From NCBI GenBank assembly GCA_032119795.1, contig JAUMFO010000031.1, positions 175,980 through 239,979 of the forward strand: a stretch of DNA of 64,000 bases, read 5' to 3'. Below, in pieces: positions 1 through 8,284 of this stretch (position 1 is the first letter of the stretch; every line of letters begins with the position of its first letter). The DNA is from JAGIBJ01 sp032119795. GTDB taxonomy: Bacteria > Actinomycetota > Thermoleophilia > Solirubrobacterales > Solirubrobacteraceae. The notes under the pieces are model-generated. The model was not told where the DNA came from and ran no database searches. It saw only the letters and a list, made by a program, of their open reading frames with translations. Position numbers and translations under genes: made by a program.

Positions 1-330
1 GGCCAGACCCCCGGGCGCCAGCTCGTCAACGTGCGGCTCGTCCGCGTCGACGGCCGACCGATTGACTGGGGCACCGCCCTGCTTCGCGAGGCCGTCTACC
101 CGACGTTGCTCGCGATTCCGCTCGGGCTCGGCACCCTCCTGGACTGGTTCTGGCCGCTCATCGACTCGCGCAAACGGCGACTGGTCGACATCTGGTGCAA
201 GACCGAGGTGCTCATGGCCCAAGGAACCGCGCCGATCCCGCCGACGATCGGCGCTCCGCCGTCGGCCTTCGGGCCGCCGCCAGCCGCGATGCCTCCGCCT
301 ACCGCCGGTCCATTCGGAGGGGTCCGATGA
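1..330 (+). CDS. RDD family membrane protein, 5' end cut by window
   Basis: The frame is open from the first base, so the N-terminal part of the gene lies outside the window. The visible 109 residues contain the second half of an RDD domain. They start with GQTPGRQLVNVRLVRVDG, run through a hydrophobic segment with the RE of ALLREAVYPTLL, and reach the closing DSRKRRLVDIWCKTEVL signature. A Pro/Ala-rich cytoplasmic tail (PPTIGAPPSAFGPPPAAMPP) follows. RDD proteins are small polytopic membrane proteins; some have been linked to ion transport, but the function of this one cannot be stated. Its stop overlaps the start of the next gene (ATGA), so the two RDD genes are translationally coupled. Confidence 0.8.
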   Translation, partial: GQTPGRQLVNVRLVRVDGRPIDWGTALLREAVYPTLLAIPLGLGTLLDWFWPLIDSRKRRLVDIWCKTEVLMAQGTAPIPPTIGAPPSAFGPPPAAMPPPTAGPFGGVR

Positions 331-989
331 CGGCCGCTCAGGTGGTTCCGCCGCTGGCCTCATTGTGGCTGCGGCTCGGAGTGCGGCTGCTGCTCGCGAC
401 CCTCGGTTGGCTGTCGACGGTCGGCCTGGCGCTCTTGGTCGGCACCACGTTCGGGATCGTCGAGGCGTTCCTTCTCGTGCTCGTAGGCTTCGTCGTCCGC
501 GCGGCGTTCGCCGCGTTGCTCGTGCGGCCCGGCCGCTACAACGGCCAGTCGCTGAGCAAGCAGGTCGCCGGGATGCGCGTCGTCGACGAGCGCGGCGTGC
601 CCATCACCTACGGCAAGGCGCTCGCCCGCGAGGCAGCCTGGCCGCTGCTGATCGGGCTGCTGTCGATCGCGCTGATCGGCGTGCTGCTTGCCTTCGCCGA
701 CGGGATCTCGGCCCTCGTCGACGATCAGCGCCGCCGGCTCGTTGATCGGATCCTTGGGACGCGCGTCGTCGTGTCCGAACCGGTGCCGTATTGGATCCCG
801 GATGCCACCGGGGCGGCGCCGGCTGCGGCCTGGTGGCCGGGCGCCTCGGCCACGCAGACGCCTGGGATCGCGTTCGCGGCGCCGGCAGCACCCGTGATGC
901 CTGATGGTTGGTACGCCGACCCGTCCAACCCCGCGCTCTTGCGCTACTGGGCCGCCGGAAGCTGGACCGACCACACCCACCAAAGCTGA
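327..989 (+). CDS. RDD family membrane protein with C-terminal DUF2510
   Basis: A 220-residue protein. Hydrophobic segments at about residues 20-45 and 45-65 are followed by the RDD signature (SLSKQVAGMRVVDERG near residue 75), another hydrophobic block, and DDQRRRLVDRILGTRVV. The last 28 residues form a DUF2510 motif (DGWYADPSNPALLRYWAAG ... WTDH), a short Trp-rich module common at the ends of actinobacterial membrane proteins. The start at 327 was chosen because ATG overlaps the upstream TGA; the longer open frame from 195 would lie inside the first RDD gene. Together with the upstream gene it forms a tandem RDD pair. Role unknown. Confidence 0.85.
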   Translation: MTAAQVVPPLASLWLRLGVRLLLATLGWLSTVGLALLVGTTFGIVEAFLLVLVGFVVRAAFAALLVRPGRYNGQSLSKQVAGMRVVDERGVPITYGKALAREAAWPLLIGLLSIALIGVLLAFADGISALVDDQRRRLVDRILGTRVVVSEPVPYWIPDATGAAPAAAWWPGASATQTPGIAFAAPAAPVMPDGWYADPSNPALLRYWAAGSWTDHTHQS

Positions 990-1115
990 GTATGGGCGGG
1001 CGATTCTGACGCGGGCGTCAACGTTAGGGGCCCAAGGTTTGCGGCTCAAGGTTGACGAGAAAGGCTCGGTGGCTGAGGCGTACGTTCGCCGTGCTCACTC
1101 GAAAGGACAACTCCG

Positions 1116-2174
1116 ATGGCCTCGACTCCCCGACCGCAGGGGCATGCATTTCTCCACCCCTCGATCTCGCTCCCGAGGGCGCTCCACGTCGACGCGCCAT
1201 TTACCTCGTTTGCGGCGCTCGCGCACCTCCCGGAGTACCCGAGCACCACGAGCGCTACCGCAGACCTTTGGGCCCGCATCGTCGAGGCCGTCCGCCACCA
1301 CCACCCCCCGACGGCCGAGCTGTCGTTTCACACGATGCGGCTCTGGTACGGCGACCCAGAGTTCTCGCTGTCTCGGATCGGCGCGTTCGTCGTGGTCGGT
1401 CTGCACGACACGCCTCGCCACGCGACGCTCGTCGCGATCCCGGGGGCCCGCACGTCGCCGCCTGTGGTGGCGCAGCTCGCGGCACTGCTGCAGGTCTGCG
1501 ACGTGCGATTGGTGTCTGAGGCGACCGTCGAAGCGCTCGCCGCCGCCGTCTCGGTGGCCGGGGCAGCCGCGATCGCTGACCGCGACACCGCGGATTACGT
1601 GCTGTCGATGGACGCGATCGCGACGATGGACGGGCCAGAGCTGCGAACGCGGCGTCGCGAGGTTCGCCGGTTCACCGCCCGGCACGGCGCAGCCATCGAA
1701 TTCCGGTCAGGACACCTCGGCGAGCGCTGGGCCCAGGAACACCTCGCGGCAACGATGCGGCACTGGATCGACCGCAAGTTTGCGACCCCAGCCGCCATCA
1801 GTGCTGCCGTCCGTCGCGAATGGCGCGGCATGCTCACCTGGGGTCAGGACCCCTCCGACTGCGATCTACGCATGTTTGGCGTGCTGCTGGACGGCCAGCC
1901 GGTCGGCGCGTCGGTGGTCGCGCCGATGTGGAGCGGGACCTGGATGGGCGTGGTGATGAAGACCGACCCGACCCTGCCAGGACTCACCGCCTACCTCCGC
2001 CAGCGGGTCTGCCAGATCGGAGTTCGTGAGCTCGGGCCAGGCGCCGAACTCAACATCCAGCAGGATGACGGCCTCGCCGGGCTCCGCCAAGCCAAGCTCT
2101 CGTACCGGCCGCTGCGGATCGTGCCGAAGTACTCGATCCACCGCGGGGCCTACGCGGCGCAGGAGGCGGCGTGA
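1116..2174 (+). CDS. DUF2156 (GNAT-fold, LPG-synthase C-terminal-like) protein
   Basis: 352 residues with no membrane segment. The C-terminal half matches the DUF2156 family, whose fold is a double GNAT domain as in phosphatidylglycerol lysyltransferases. It has DYVLSMDAIATMDGPELRTR followed by REVRRF near residue 175, and ends in LNIQQDDGLAGLRQAKLSY and VPKYSI. Family knowledge suggests transfer of an aminoacyl or acyl group, but no substrate can be read from the sequence. An AAAGGA Shine-Dalgarno lies 9 bases before ATG 1116. The stop overlaps the next start (TGATG), giving a coupled two-gene unit of GNAT-fold proteins. Confidence 0.75.
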   Translation: MASTPRPQGHAFLHPSISLPRALHVDAPFTSFAALAHLPEYPSTTSATADLWARIVEAVRHHHPPTAELSFHTMRLWYGDPEFSLSRIGAFVVVGLHDTPRHATLVAIPGARTSPPVVAQLAALLQVCDVRLVSEATVEALAAAVSVAGAAAIADRDTADYVLSMDAIATMDGPELRTRRREVRRFTARHGAAIEFRSGHLGERWAQEHLAATMRHWIDRKFATPAAISAAVRREWRGMLTWGQDPSDCDLRMFGVLLDGQPVGASVVAPMWSGTWMGVVMKTDPTLPGLTAYLRQRVCQIGVRELGPGAELNIQQDDGLAGLRQAKLSYRPLRIVPKYSIHRGAYAAQEAA

Positions 2175-2773
2175 TGCTCACGCTCAACAAGGCCCGCCTC
2201 CGCGCGCTCTCGGTGAACGATCTCGACCGACTCGCTGAGCACTGCGGCGATCTCGCGATCACCGCGGCCGCCCAACCAGACCCGCCCTTCCCGATCGTGC
2301 TTCCGGCCGTCCGCGCACGGCTCGAAAGCGGCCACGCCGCGCCGCTGACTGGGGGCCAGCACGACCATGAGTTCGCGATCACCCTCGCCGACGACCCGTC
2401 CGCCGCGATGCTTGGCATCGCAGGCCTCTATGACGTCGACCGGTTCAACTCGATCGCCGAGATCGGCGTCACCATCACCGATCCCGCGTCTCGAGGCCTG
2501 GGCGTCGGCATCGACACCTACGTGCTGCTCGCCCGGTTTGCCTTCCGTGGCCAGCGGCTCAACAAGGTCTACGCGCAGGTCAAGGGCAGCAACACGGTGG
2601 CGCTGGCGACCTGCGAGCGGCTCGGCATCCGCCGGCACGGCGTCCTTCCCGAGCACCGCTGGATCGACGGCGCACCAGACGACCTCCACATCTTCGGGCT
2701 GCTCGCGCGGGAATGGTCGGACGACCTCATCAGGTGGCGAGCGCACCGCCCTGCGGAGCGGCGCGCTGCCTGA
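2174..2773 (+). CDS. GNAT family N-acetyltransferase (RimJ/RimL-like)
   Basis: 199 residues. The acetyl-CoA binding motif A is visible as RGLGVGIDTYVLLARFAF near residue 110, followed by KVYAQVKGSNTVALATCERLG, typical of ribosomal-protein or aminoglycoside-type RimJ/RimL acetyltransferases, and a GVLPEHRWIDG loop. The target is not identifiable. ATG 2174 is preferred over GTG 2171 because AGGAGG at 2161-2166 sits 7 bases upstream and the ATG overlaps the preceding stop as TGATG. It is co-transcribed with the DUF2156 gene. Confidence 0.85.
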   Translation: MLTLNKARLRALSVNDLDRLAEHCGDLAITAAAQPDPPFPIVLPAVRARLESGHAAPLTGGQHDHEFAITLADDPSAAMLGIAGLYDVDRFNSIAEIGVTITDPASRGLGVGIDTYVLLARFAFRGQRLNKVYAQVKGSNTVALATCERLGIRRHGVLPEHRWIDGAPDDLHIFGLLAREWSDDLIRWRAHRPAERRAA

Positions 2774-2791
2774 ACGCGGTGGAAGTGCGCG

Positions 2792-3301
2792 TTAGGCGTC
2801 GAGCACGGCCGCCGAACTCAGCGGCGGCTCCGCGCTCCATGGGAACACGATCCAGTCGTCGGTACGGCGCCAGACGTACTCGCACTTGACGACCGAATGG
2901 GACTTCTCGTAGAGCGTGGCGCAGCGCACCTCGCCGACGCGTTCACCGCAGAACTCCTTGACCAGCGCAAGCGTCGCGCCGGTGTCGGCGACGTCGTCGG
3001 CGATCAGCACCTTGGCGTTCTCCAATAGTGCGAGATCGGGCGCGGGCGGCAGGATCATCGGGACGGGCAGCCGCTCGTCGACGCCGGTGTAGAACTCGAC
3101 GTTCATCGTGTACGTGTTCTTGACGCCGAGGGCATAGGCCAGCGACGCGGCGACGATCAACCCACCGCGGGCAATGGCGAACACGACATCCGGCACGAAA
3201 CCATCGCCGTGGATCGACCGAGCGAGGTCACGCGAGGCATCGCCCATCTGCGACCACTCGAGAACTTCGCGTCGCACGTCATGGGCCTCAGCGATCGACA
3301 T
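2792..3301 (-). CDS. Phosphoribosyltransferase (purine type, Hpt/Gpt-like)
   Basis: 169 residues. The PRPP-binding motif is KVLIADDVADTGAT (residues 97-110) with both acidic residues at 102-103, and the upstream VVFAIARGGLIVAA loop matches the PPi-binding region of type I phosphoribosyltransferases. The C-terminal tail (WIVFPWSAEP) resembles the COG2236 group of hypoxanthine/xanthine phosphoribosyltransferases, so purine-base salvage is likely, with base preference unknown. ATG 3301 is preferred to 3325 because a TACCCT hexamer lies exactly 6 bases upstream, the leaderless arrangement seen elsewhere here. It lies downstream of and co-oriented with the pseudo-receiver gene. Confidence 0.8.
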   Translation of the reverse strand: MSIAEAHDVRREVLEWSQMGDASRDLARSIHGDGFVPDVVFAIARGGLIVAASLAYALGVKNTYTMNVEFYTGVDERLPVPMILPPAPDLALLENAKVLIADDVADTGATLALVKEFCGERVGEVRCATLYEKSHSVVKCEYVWRRTDDWIVFPWSAEPPLSSAAVLDA

Positions 3302-3307
3302 GCAGCC

Positions 3308-3313
3308 AGGGTA
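3308..3313 (-). promoter_or_regulatory. Putative -10 (TACCCT) of a leaderless promoter
   Basis: On the minus strand TACCCT ends 6 bases before ATG 3301, and no Shine-Dalgarno is present. It fits the recurrent TAnnnT-N6-8-start pattern in this window. No convincing -35 was seen. Confidence 0.4.
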
Positions 3314-3365
3314 GCGACCCCGCATGACCGGCCACCGACTTGCGGCGCACCGCCCGCCGCGGGCA

Positions 3366-4658
3366 TCAGCCGACTGGCCAGCCAGCCGCAGCGCCGTCGG
3401 TGGCCTCGATCAGCGCACGCAAGTCGTCGAGATCGACGTCGGTCGCCAGCGCCAATTCGCTCATCGAGCGGCCGCACCACCGCACCCCAGGGCCGTCGTG
3501 GACCACTCCGGCTACCTCCGCCAGGCCACGTTCGCCGACGAGCGCCAGCGCCGCGGCCGCCCGCGCCTCCGGGTGATACAGCTCATCCTGACGAGCGTCA
3601 TCCAGCGCCACGAGCGACTCGTCGAGCTGAACGAGCAGCCCGTCGATCATCTCGTCGATGTTGTGGGCTCCAGCGGCGTGGTGAGCCGCTCGCCGCCCGG
3701 CCGCCCACCGGCGTTCCTCTCGAGCCTCGTCGGCCGCGGGGGCGCCACGCCGCACCGGCCGGCGCTCGCGCCAGCTACCAATCAGCTCGTCCATCGCCTG
3801 CATCTCCTCCACCGCTTGAGCGCTGAGTCCCGCCGCCCGAACCAGCGACGGGGCCGAGCGCGACAGCTTGACGCCGAGTTCCAGGCTCAGCGATACGTGC
3901 GGGCGTTCGGTGAGCGGCCGTCGAGACGCGATTCGGATCAGCGCCTGCGACGCAGCGGCCGCCACGGCGGCGGCCGAGTTGCGGTGCTCACCGGCGACGA
4001 TCCGCGCAAGCTTGCGCATCCGTGCCTCAGCTTGCCCCGTCGAGCCAGCGGCACCGACCTCAAGCAACTCCGCGGCCAGGGCGCGTCGGTCACCACCGGT
4101 CGCCAACCGGCACAGTGCCGGCTCGATCCACGGCTCCCAGACGACGTCGAACTCCTGCTGAAACCACGACTGCCAGCGGGCTTCGTCGGCGGGCCTCGCG
4201 TCGACTCCGGGCGGCCACGACTCCTCGCCGGTCGCGACGAGCCGCAGCTGCGCCTGTTCGGCCCCGTCATCACGGCCAGCAACGACAAACCCGAAGCCTC
4301 CGTGGCTGCGCACGCCCTCGATGGCGTCTTCGGCACGGTGCGCGGACCATGCGACCGGTCGGACGTGGCCCGTCCGAGGGCTCAGCCGAAGTCGCCGAAT
4401 CAGCCGCTCTCCGGGCCGATCCAGCGAGAACCGATCGGTCGCGAGGAGATCGACGAGCACCACCGTTCCCGGCGGCATCGACTCTGCGACCAAACTCACC
4501 GCCACCGAACTACACGTCGCAACGACCGTTGCGCCAGCCACCGCTTCGCGCACACGACTCGCGCGCCAGCGCAGCGCGTCTGGGTTGCTGTCAAAGACGA
4601 TGATCGGGGAAGCAGACATGCAGGCGGCGATCGGCTCCTCAGAGCGGTCGAGCGTCAT
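3366..4658 (-). CDS. Pseudo-receiver signalling protein (copy 1)
   Basis: 430 residues, not matching a named family I recognise. The first ~130 residues look like a response-regulator receiver fold: an Asp after strand 1 (VFDSNP, D23), a possible phospho-acceptor Asp (TVVLVD, D70), and a Ser in strand 4 (PVAWSA, S105). The invariant Lys of strand 5 is not evident (GFVVAGRDD). The remainder is helical and contains RPLTERP, RAAGLSAQAVEE and RRWAAGRRAAHHA (residues 317-327). A paralogue with the same layout is at 19878-21200. ATG 4658 overlaps the stop of the histidine kinase (ATGA), and TATGCT lies 5 bases upstream. An internal Met at 4619 is an alternative start. Probably the partner of that kinase. 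Confidence 0.65.
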   Translation of the reverse strand: MTLDRSEEPIAACMSASPIIVFDSNPDALRWRASRVREAVAGATVVATCSSVAVSLVAESMPPGTVVLVDLLATDRFSLDRPGERLIRRLRLSPRTGHVRPVAWSAHRAEDAIEGVRSHGGFGFVVAGRDDGAEQAQLRLVATGEESWPPGVDARPADEARWQSWFQQEFDVVWEPWIEPALCRLATGGDRRALAAELLEVGAAGSTGQAEARMRKLARIVAGEHRNSAAAVAAAASQALIRIASRRPLTERPHVSLSLELGVKLSRSAPSLVRAAGLSAQAVEEMQAMDELIGSWRERRPVRRGAPAADEAREERRWAAGRRAAHHAAGAHNIDEMIDGLLVQLDESLVALDDARQDELYHPEARAAAALALVGERGLAEVAGVVHDGPGVRWCGRSMSELALATDVDLDDLRALIEATDGAAAGWPVG

Positions 4659-6898
4659 GGCCGAGCATAGGAGAGGGTCAGGGCGTCAGGTGTGGAGCGC
4701 ACACCAATTCCAAGCGTCTCTGCCACGACCGTCAGCTGCGTGAGGCGTTCCCGGTCGGGAGGCCCAAGCGAGGGATGGGCGACCAAGGACAGCACCAGTG
4801 AGTTCCCGCCCGACGAGTGCCACTGCGGCTCAATGCCCGCGAGTCGCCGCCGACCCAGGATGCCGGGCGGCGTGCAGCTCGCGCGCTCGTCGGCGGCGAG
4901 CGCCGCAAGCTCGAAGAGCGTGATCCGGTCGACGGCCCCGGCCGCAACCCCAACGGCGTCGGACGCTTCACCGGCGTCGAGCGTTCCTCCGAGGGCAGCC
5001 GCGAGTCCGGCCGTCACGATCTCCCGCGGGTTCAGCGACGATCTGGCCGCCCGATCGAGTCGCCCCAGCGCCGCTTCGAGTTCGTCGGCGGCCGCGTGGG
5101 TGGGTTCGTCGGCCGGATTTCGCGCGAGCACGTCGATCGCGTCGTGCTGCAGCGAAAGCCCACGCACCACCGCAGACGCGAGACTGGCACGTCCAAGAGC
5201 ATCCGCCACTCGCTCTTCCAGGTCGCTGGCGCGCTGGGTGAACCGCAGGATCGTTCGGACCAACAGGTAGATACCGAACGGGTAGACGAGCAGCAGACCA
5301 GCGTTGGCCGCTGGATCGGAGGCCAGGAGCGGCGCGACGGCCAGCAGCCGCAAGCCCTCAGCGAACCCCCACTCCCGCCTCGGCGACGTGAACAGCACCA
5401 GCGCCGGGACGAACACGCTCGTCGTGGCCGGGACGACGGAGTCAGGCCCGCCGGGCGCCCAAGCGAACGAGGCTGCGACCAGGGCCGAGAGCACGCTGGC
5501 GAGCAGTGCGGCGCGCGCGGGCGTGAGCGCACCGATGCCCGCCCGGCCAGCGCGGATCACGGCCTCGATCACGATCGCGCCCACGGGCATGATCAGCCAA
5601 GCCGCTCCGAACGTGTCGGAGATCGACGTCGCCGTCAGGGTGTCACCGACGTAGCCCGCCAGCCGAACGGCATCCAGGATGCCCAGCCCAAATCGCTCGA
5701 GTTCCTGTCGGAGCGACCGCGCACCCAGATCTGACGCCGACGGCAGCGCAGTCGCCGCCACGTGGACTTCGAGTCCGACGCCGTGTTCCCCAGCGAAGTA
5801 CCGAGCAGAGCCGCCGACTCGAGCGAGCTGACGGCTCGACCACGCCGAACCGACGCCAGCTCGGGCCGGCAGGCCTCCGCCGCCGTCGTCCTCGACCTGC
5901 AGCACGAGCACGCCTCGCTGTTGCTCGGCCCGCACCCAGATGGCGGTCGCGTCCGGCGCGTGCCGGACGACGTTGTCGATCTGGCGGCGGATGACGCTGA
6001 GCACGGCGTCGGCGACGACGGCCCGCAAGGCCACACGTTCGGCGCTTGGTGCCAGGTCGACCTTGAGCTGGGGCGCGTCCGGGCCGAGTTCCAGGCGAAT
6101 ACGCTCGACGAGGGTGTGGAGCTGAGTGGTGCGTTGGACGGTCGACTCCCCAAGATCGACCTCCTGCGCCAGGCGCTCGCGTAGGAGACGGAGTTCAGGC
6201 GAGAGTTGCTCACCGCGGCCCTGGAGCGCCGACGCGAGCCGATCGGCGCCGTTGCGCACGTCGACGAGCGCCTGCCTAAGCCGATCGACGACCCCGAGTT
6301 CGTGGACTTCCACCAGGTGCCAGCGGTTCAGCGTGGCTGCGGCGACCCCACTGACTCGCCCCATCCAGAGCCCAGCGGCAACGGAGGCGGCGAAGGCGAG
6401 AATCGCCGTCCCCAGCGCCCCGTCATCGTCGAACCCCCCGGTGTCGCCGTCGACGAGTACCCACACCGGCACGACCGCGCAGGCCACGATGGCAAGTGCC
6501 GCAATCCAGCGCCGGCCGGGGAGCGCCAGCCCAGCGAGGATGAGCCAGCACTGTGCCGAGGTGATGTAGGCCCGGCCCGCCCCGGACCCACCGAGTGCAA
6601 TGACCACGGTCGCCGCGAACAGCCCGAATGCCACCAAAGCGCCGGGCCGCCGGAGGATCCAGCCTCTCAGCCTCCGGGGTTGGGTCACCCAGACGACGCC
6701 ACACAGGATCTGGCCGACGCCAAGCGCGACCAACGCGGTGGCGGCCGCACCAAGCGACAGCGGCGTTGCACCGAGGACGTAGGCGACCGCCAGGGTGGTG
6801 CCGCCGAAGATCTGCAGGCCGCCGACAAACCGCTGCAGCGCAAGCGCATGGTCACGGCCGGGGGGAACGGCCTTGGAATGGGGGAATGAGGCTGACAT
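4655..6898 (-). CDS. Membrane histidine-kinase-like sensor with two membrane blocks
   Basis: 747 residues. About five or six hydrophobic segments lie at residues 30-180. A coiled linker containing EVHELGVVDRLRQAL may be a diverged dimerisation/phospho-acceptor helix (H199). A HATPase_c domain occupies about 285-385, with N-box RRQIDNVVRHAP (N309) and G-box VEDDGGGG (337-342). Unusually, a second hydrophobic block follows (about 415-550), and then a further ~190-residue soluble domain of unknown type containing LVVRTILRFTQRASDLEERV-like coiled coil. ATP binding is well supported; autophosphorylation is inference because the canonical HD pair is HE. Translationally coupled to the pseudo-receiver gene downstream. 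Confidence 0.7.
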   Translation of the reverse strand: MSASFPHSKAVPPGRDHALALQRFVGGLQIFGGTTLAVAYVLGATPLSLGAAATALVALGVGQILCGVVWVTQPRRLRGWILRRPGALVAFGLFAATVVIALGGSGAGRAYITSAQCWLILAGLALPGRRWIAALAIVACAVVPVWVLVDGDTGGFDDDGALGTAILAFAASVAAGLWMGRVSGVAAATLNRWHLVEVHELGVVDRLRQALVDVRNGADRLASALQGRGEQLSPELRLLRERLAQEVDLGESTVQRTTQLHTLVERIRLELGPDAPQLKVDLAPSAERVALRAVVADAVLSVIRRQIDNVVRHAPDATAIWVRAEQQRGVLVLQVEDDGGGGLPARAGVGSAWSSRQLARVGGSARYFAGEHGVGLEVHVAATALPSASDLGARSLRQELERFGLGILDAVRLAGYVGDTLTATSISDTFGAAWLIMPVGAIVIEAVIRAGRAGIGALTPARAALLASVLSALVAASFAWAPGGPDSVVPATTSVFVPALVLFTSPRREWGFAEGLRLLAVAPLLASDPAANAGLLLVYPFGIYLLVRTILRFTQRASDLEERVADALGRASLASAVVRGLSLQHDAIDVLARNPADEPTHAAADELEAALGRLDRAARSSLNPREIVTAGLAAALGGTLDAGEASDAVGVAAGAVDRITLFELAALAADERASCTPPGILGRRRLAGIEPQWHSSGGNSLVLSLVAHPSLGPPDRERLTQLTVVAETLGIGVRSTPDALTLSYARP

Positions 6899-7013
6899 CG
6901 ACGAGCCGGCGTGTCACAGAACCCAGAGAGCGTAGACGCGCCACGGGAAGATGACCAGCTCCTCGTGGCCAACGACGGCGTCCGAACGACCAAGGTGGGG
7001 TGCGCGTGGCACG

Positions 7014-7043
7014 CGGCAGCCTGTCAACGTTGACAGGCTGCCG
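7014..7043. promoter_or_regulatory. Perfect 30-bp palindrome, operator candidate
   Basis: A loop-free perfect palindrome centred between 7028 and 7029, with half-site CGGCAGCCTGTCAAC. It lies 18 bases upstream of ATG 7062 and 116 bases upstream of the divergent sensor-kinase start, so it could control either gene. A dimeric regulator site is the simplest reading. As RNA it would be a hairpin with no loop, which argues against a terminator. Confidence 0.5.
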
Positions 7044-7061
7044 GGTCGCTGAATCGCTCTG

Positions 7062-8273
7062 ATGCGTGGGGTGTTGCACCCGATCCCAGCTCTCGCGCGC
7101 GTCGCGGCCATCGCTGCCGCTGCGCTCACCATCACCGGCTCCGCGGCTGCCGCCCCGACCTCAGAACTCGAACCGAACGACACGATCTTCCAGTACACGG
7201 GACCCGTGGCGATCGACGGAGCCGTTGGGGGTATGGCGACCGCCAATGATCTCGACGTCTTCCTCATTCGGCTTCGCCCGCAGCGGCAGGTCAAGCTCAC
7301 CTACGAGAACACGAACGGCTGCGCGGGCCGATCATCACTGAACTACAGCCTGCTGACGCCGACCGGCACCGACCTCGAAGCCCCCAACGGCTCGTCGGAC
7401 TTCTACACCAGCTCGACGAAGGCGTACACGATCACGACGCCAGGGGTGTTTGGCGGGGTCTCGCAGGAGTACTACCTCCGATTTTGGGCCGATGCCTCCC
7501 AGGCGGTCGGATGCCAGTACCGGTTCACCGTGAGCGGGGCCGCTGGCGAGGCGACCGACGCGATCGACGCGACGCCTCCGTTGACGTACCCGATGGTCGA
7601 GACCTCTGAGCCGAACGACCTCGACGCGCAAGCAACCGGGCCGATGGCCGCCGACACCCTCTACGCCGGAACGATCGACACCAGCAACGATCTCGACCTC
7701 CTGTATGTGCCGATCAAAGCTGGCACCGCTCCGACGTTTGAGCTGCAAAGCGCGTCCGGTGGCGTGGACGGCGAGATCTTCGTGCGCGGTGAGCGGTACT
7801 CGAAGACGTCCCTCTCGACGGACTACCAGCCACTCGACACCGAAACCCTGGCTGTGGCCTCCGCCGATACGACATACCTGGTGTCGATCTCGGGCGCCGT
7901 CGGCGCAAAATGGCGGCTCCGTGTGACGCCACCGCTGGCTATCGGCACCACGCCTGCCCCGCCCCCGACGGTCGTTCCCCCCGTCGTCACGCCGCCGCAG
8001 TTCATCTCCCGCCAGATCAGCATCTCGCGCGCGGGTGGGCGCTACCGCGGCCGCGTCACCGGGGCCAAGAGCTCGTGCACGTCCGGCGTGACGGTCACGC
8101 TGCGGCGAAAGGGCAAGAAACAGTCCTACGGGTCCGCGACGACCCGACAGGACGGTTCGTGGACCATCAACCGTTCCGCAGTGCGCGGAAAGGCCTATGC
8201 GAGAGTCGAATACGAGGAGCGCAACGGGTTCGCCTGCGGCGCAGACGACTCCAAAACCATCAAGCGCAAGTAG
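7062..8273 (+). CDS. Exported protein with two PPC-like beta domains
   Basis: 403 residues. A signal peptide (LARVAAIAAAALTITGSAAAA) precedes two repeats that each start with an EPND motif (SELEPNDTIFQ near residue 36; ETSEPNDLDAQ near 180) and continue to NDLDVFLIRL / NDLDLLYVPI. This is the pattern of bacterial pre-peptidase C-terminal (PPC)-type beta-sandwich domains. A proline hinge (PAPPPTVVPPVVTPP) leads to a basic C-terminal beta domain with three Cys that ends in KTIKRK. No enzymatic motif was seen. Probably a surface or extracellular structural/adhesion protein. The 30-bp palindrome lies just upstream. Confidence 0.7.
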   Translation: MRGVLHPIPALARVAAIAAAALTITGSAAAAPTSELEPNDTIFQYTGPVAIDGAVGGMATANDLDVFLIRLRPQRQVKLTYENTNGCAGRSSLNYSLLTPTGTDLEAPNGSSDFYTSSTKAYTITTPGVFGGVSQEYYLRFWADASQAVGCQYRFTVSGAAGEATDAIDATPPLTYPMVETSEPNDLDAQATGPMAADTLYAGTIDTSNDLDLLYVPIKAGTAPTFELQSASGGVDGEIFVRGERYSKTSLSTDYQPLDTETLAVASADTTYLVSISGAVGAKWRLRVTPPLAIGTTPAPPPTVVPPVVTPPQFISRQISISRAGGRYRGRVTGAKSSCTSGVTVTLRRKGKKQSYGSATTRQDGSWTINRSAVRGKAYARVEYEERNGFACGADDSKTIKRK

Positions 8274-8284
8274 CGCCGGGCCAC

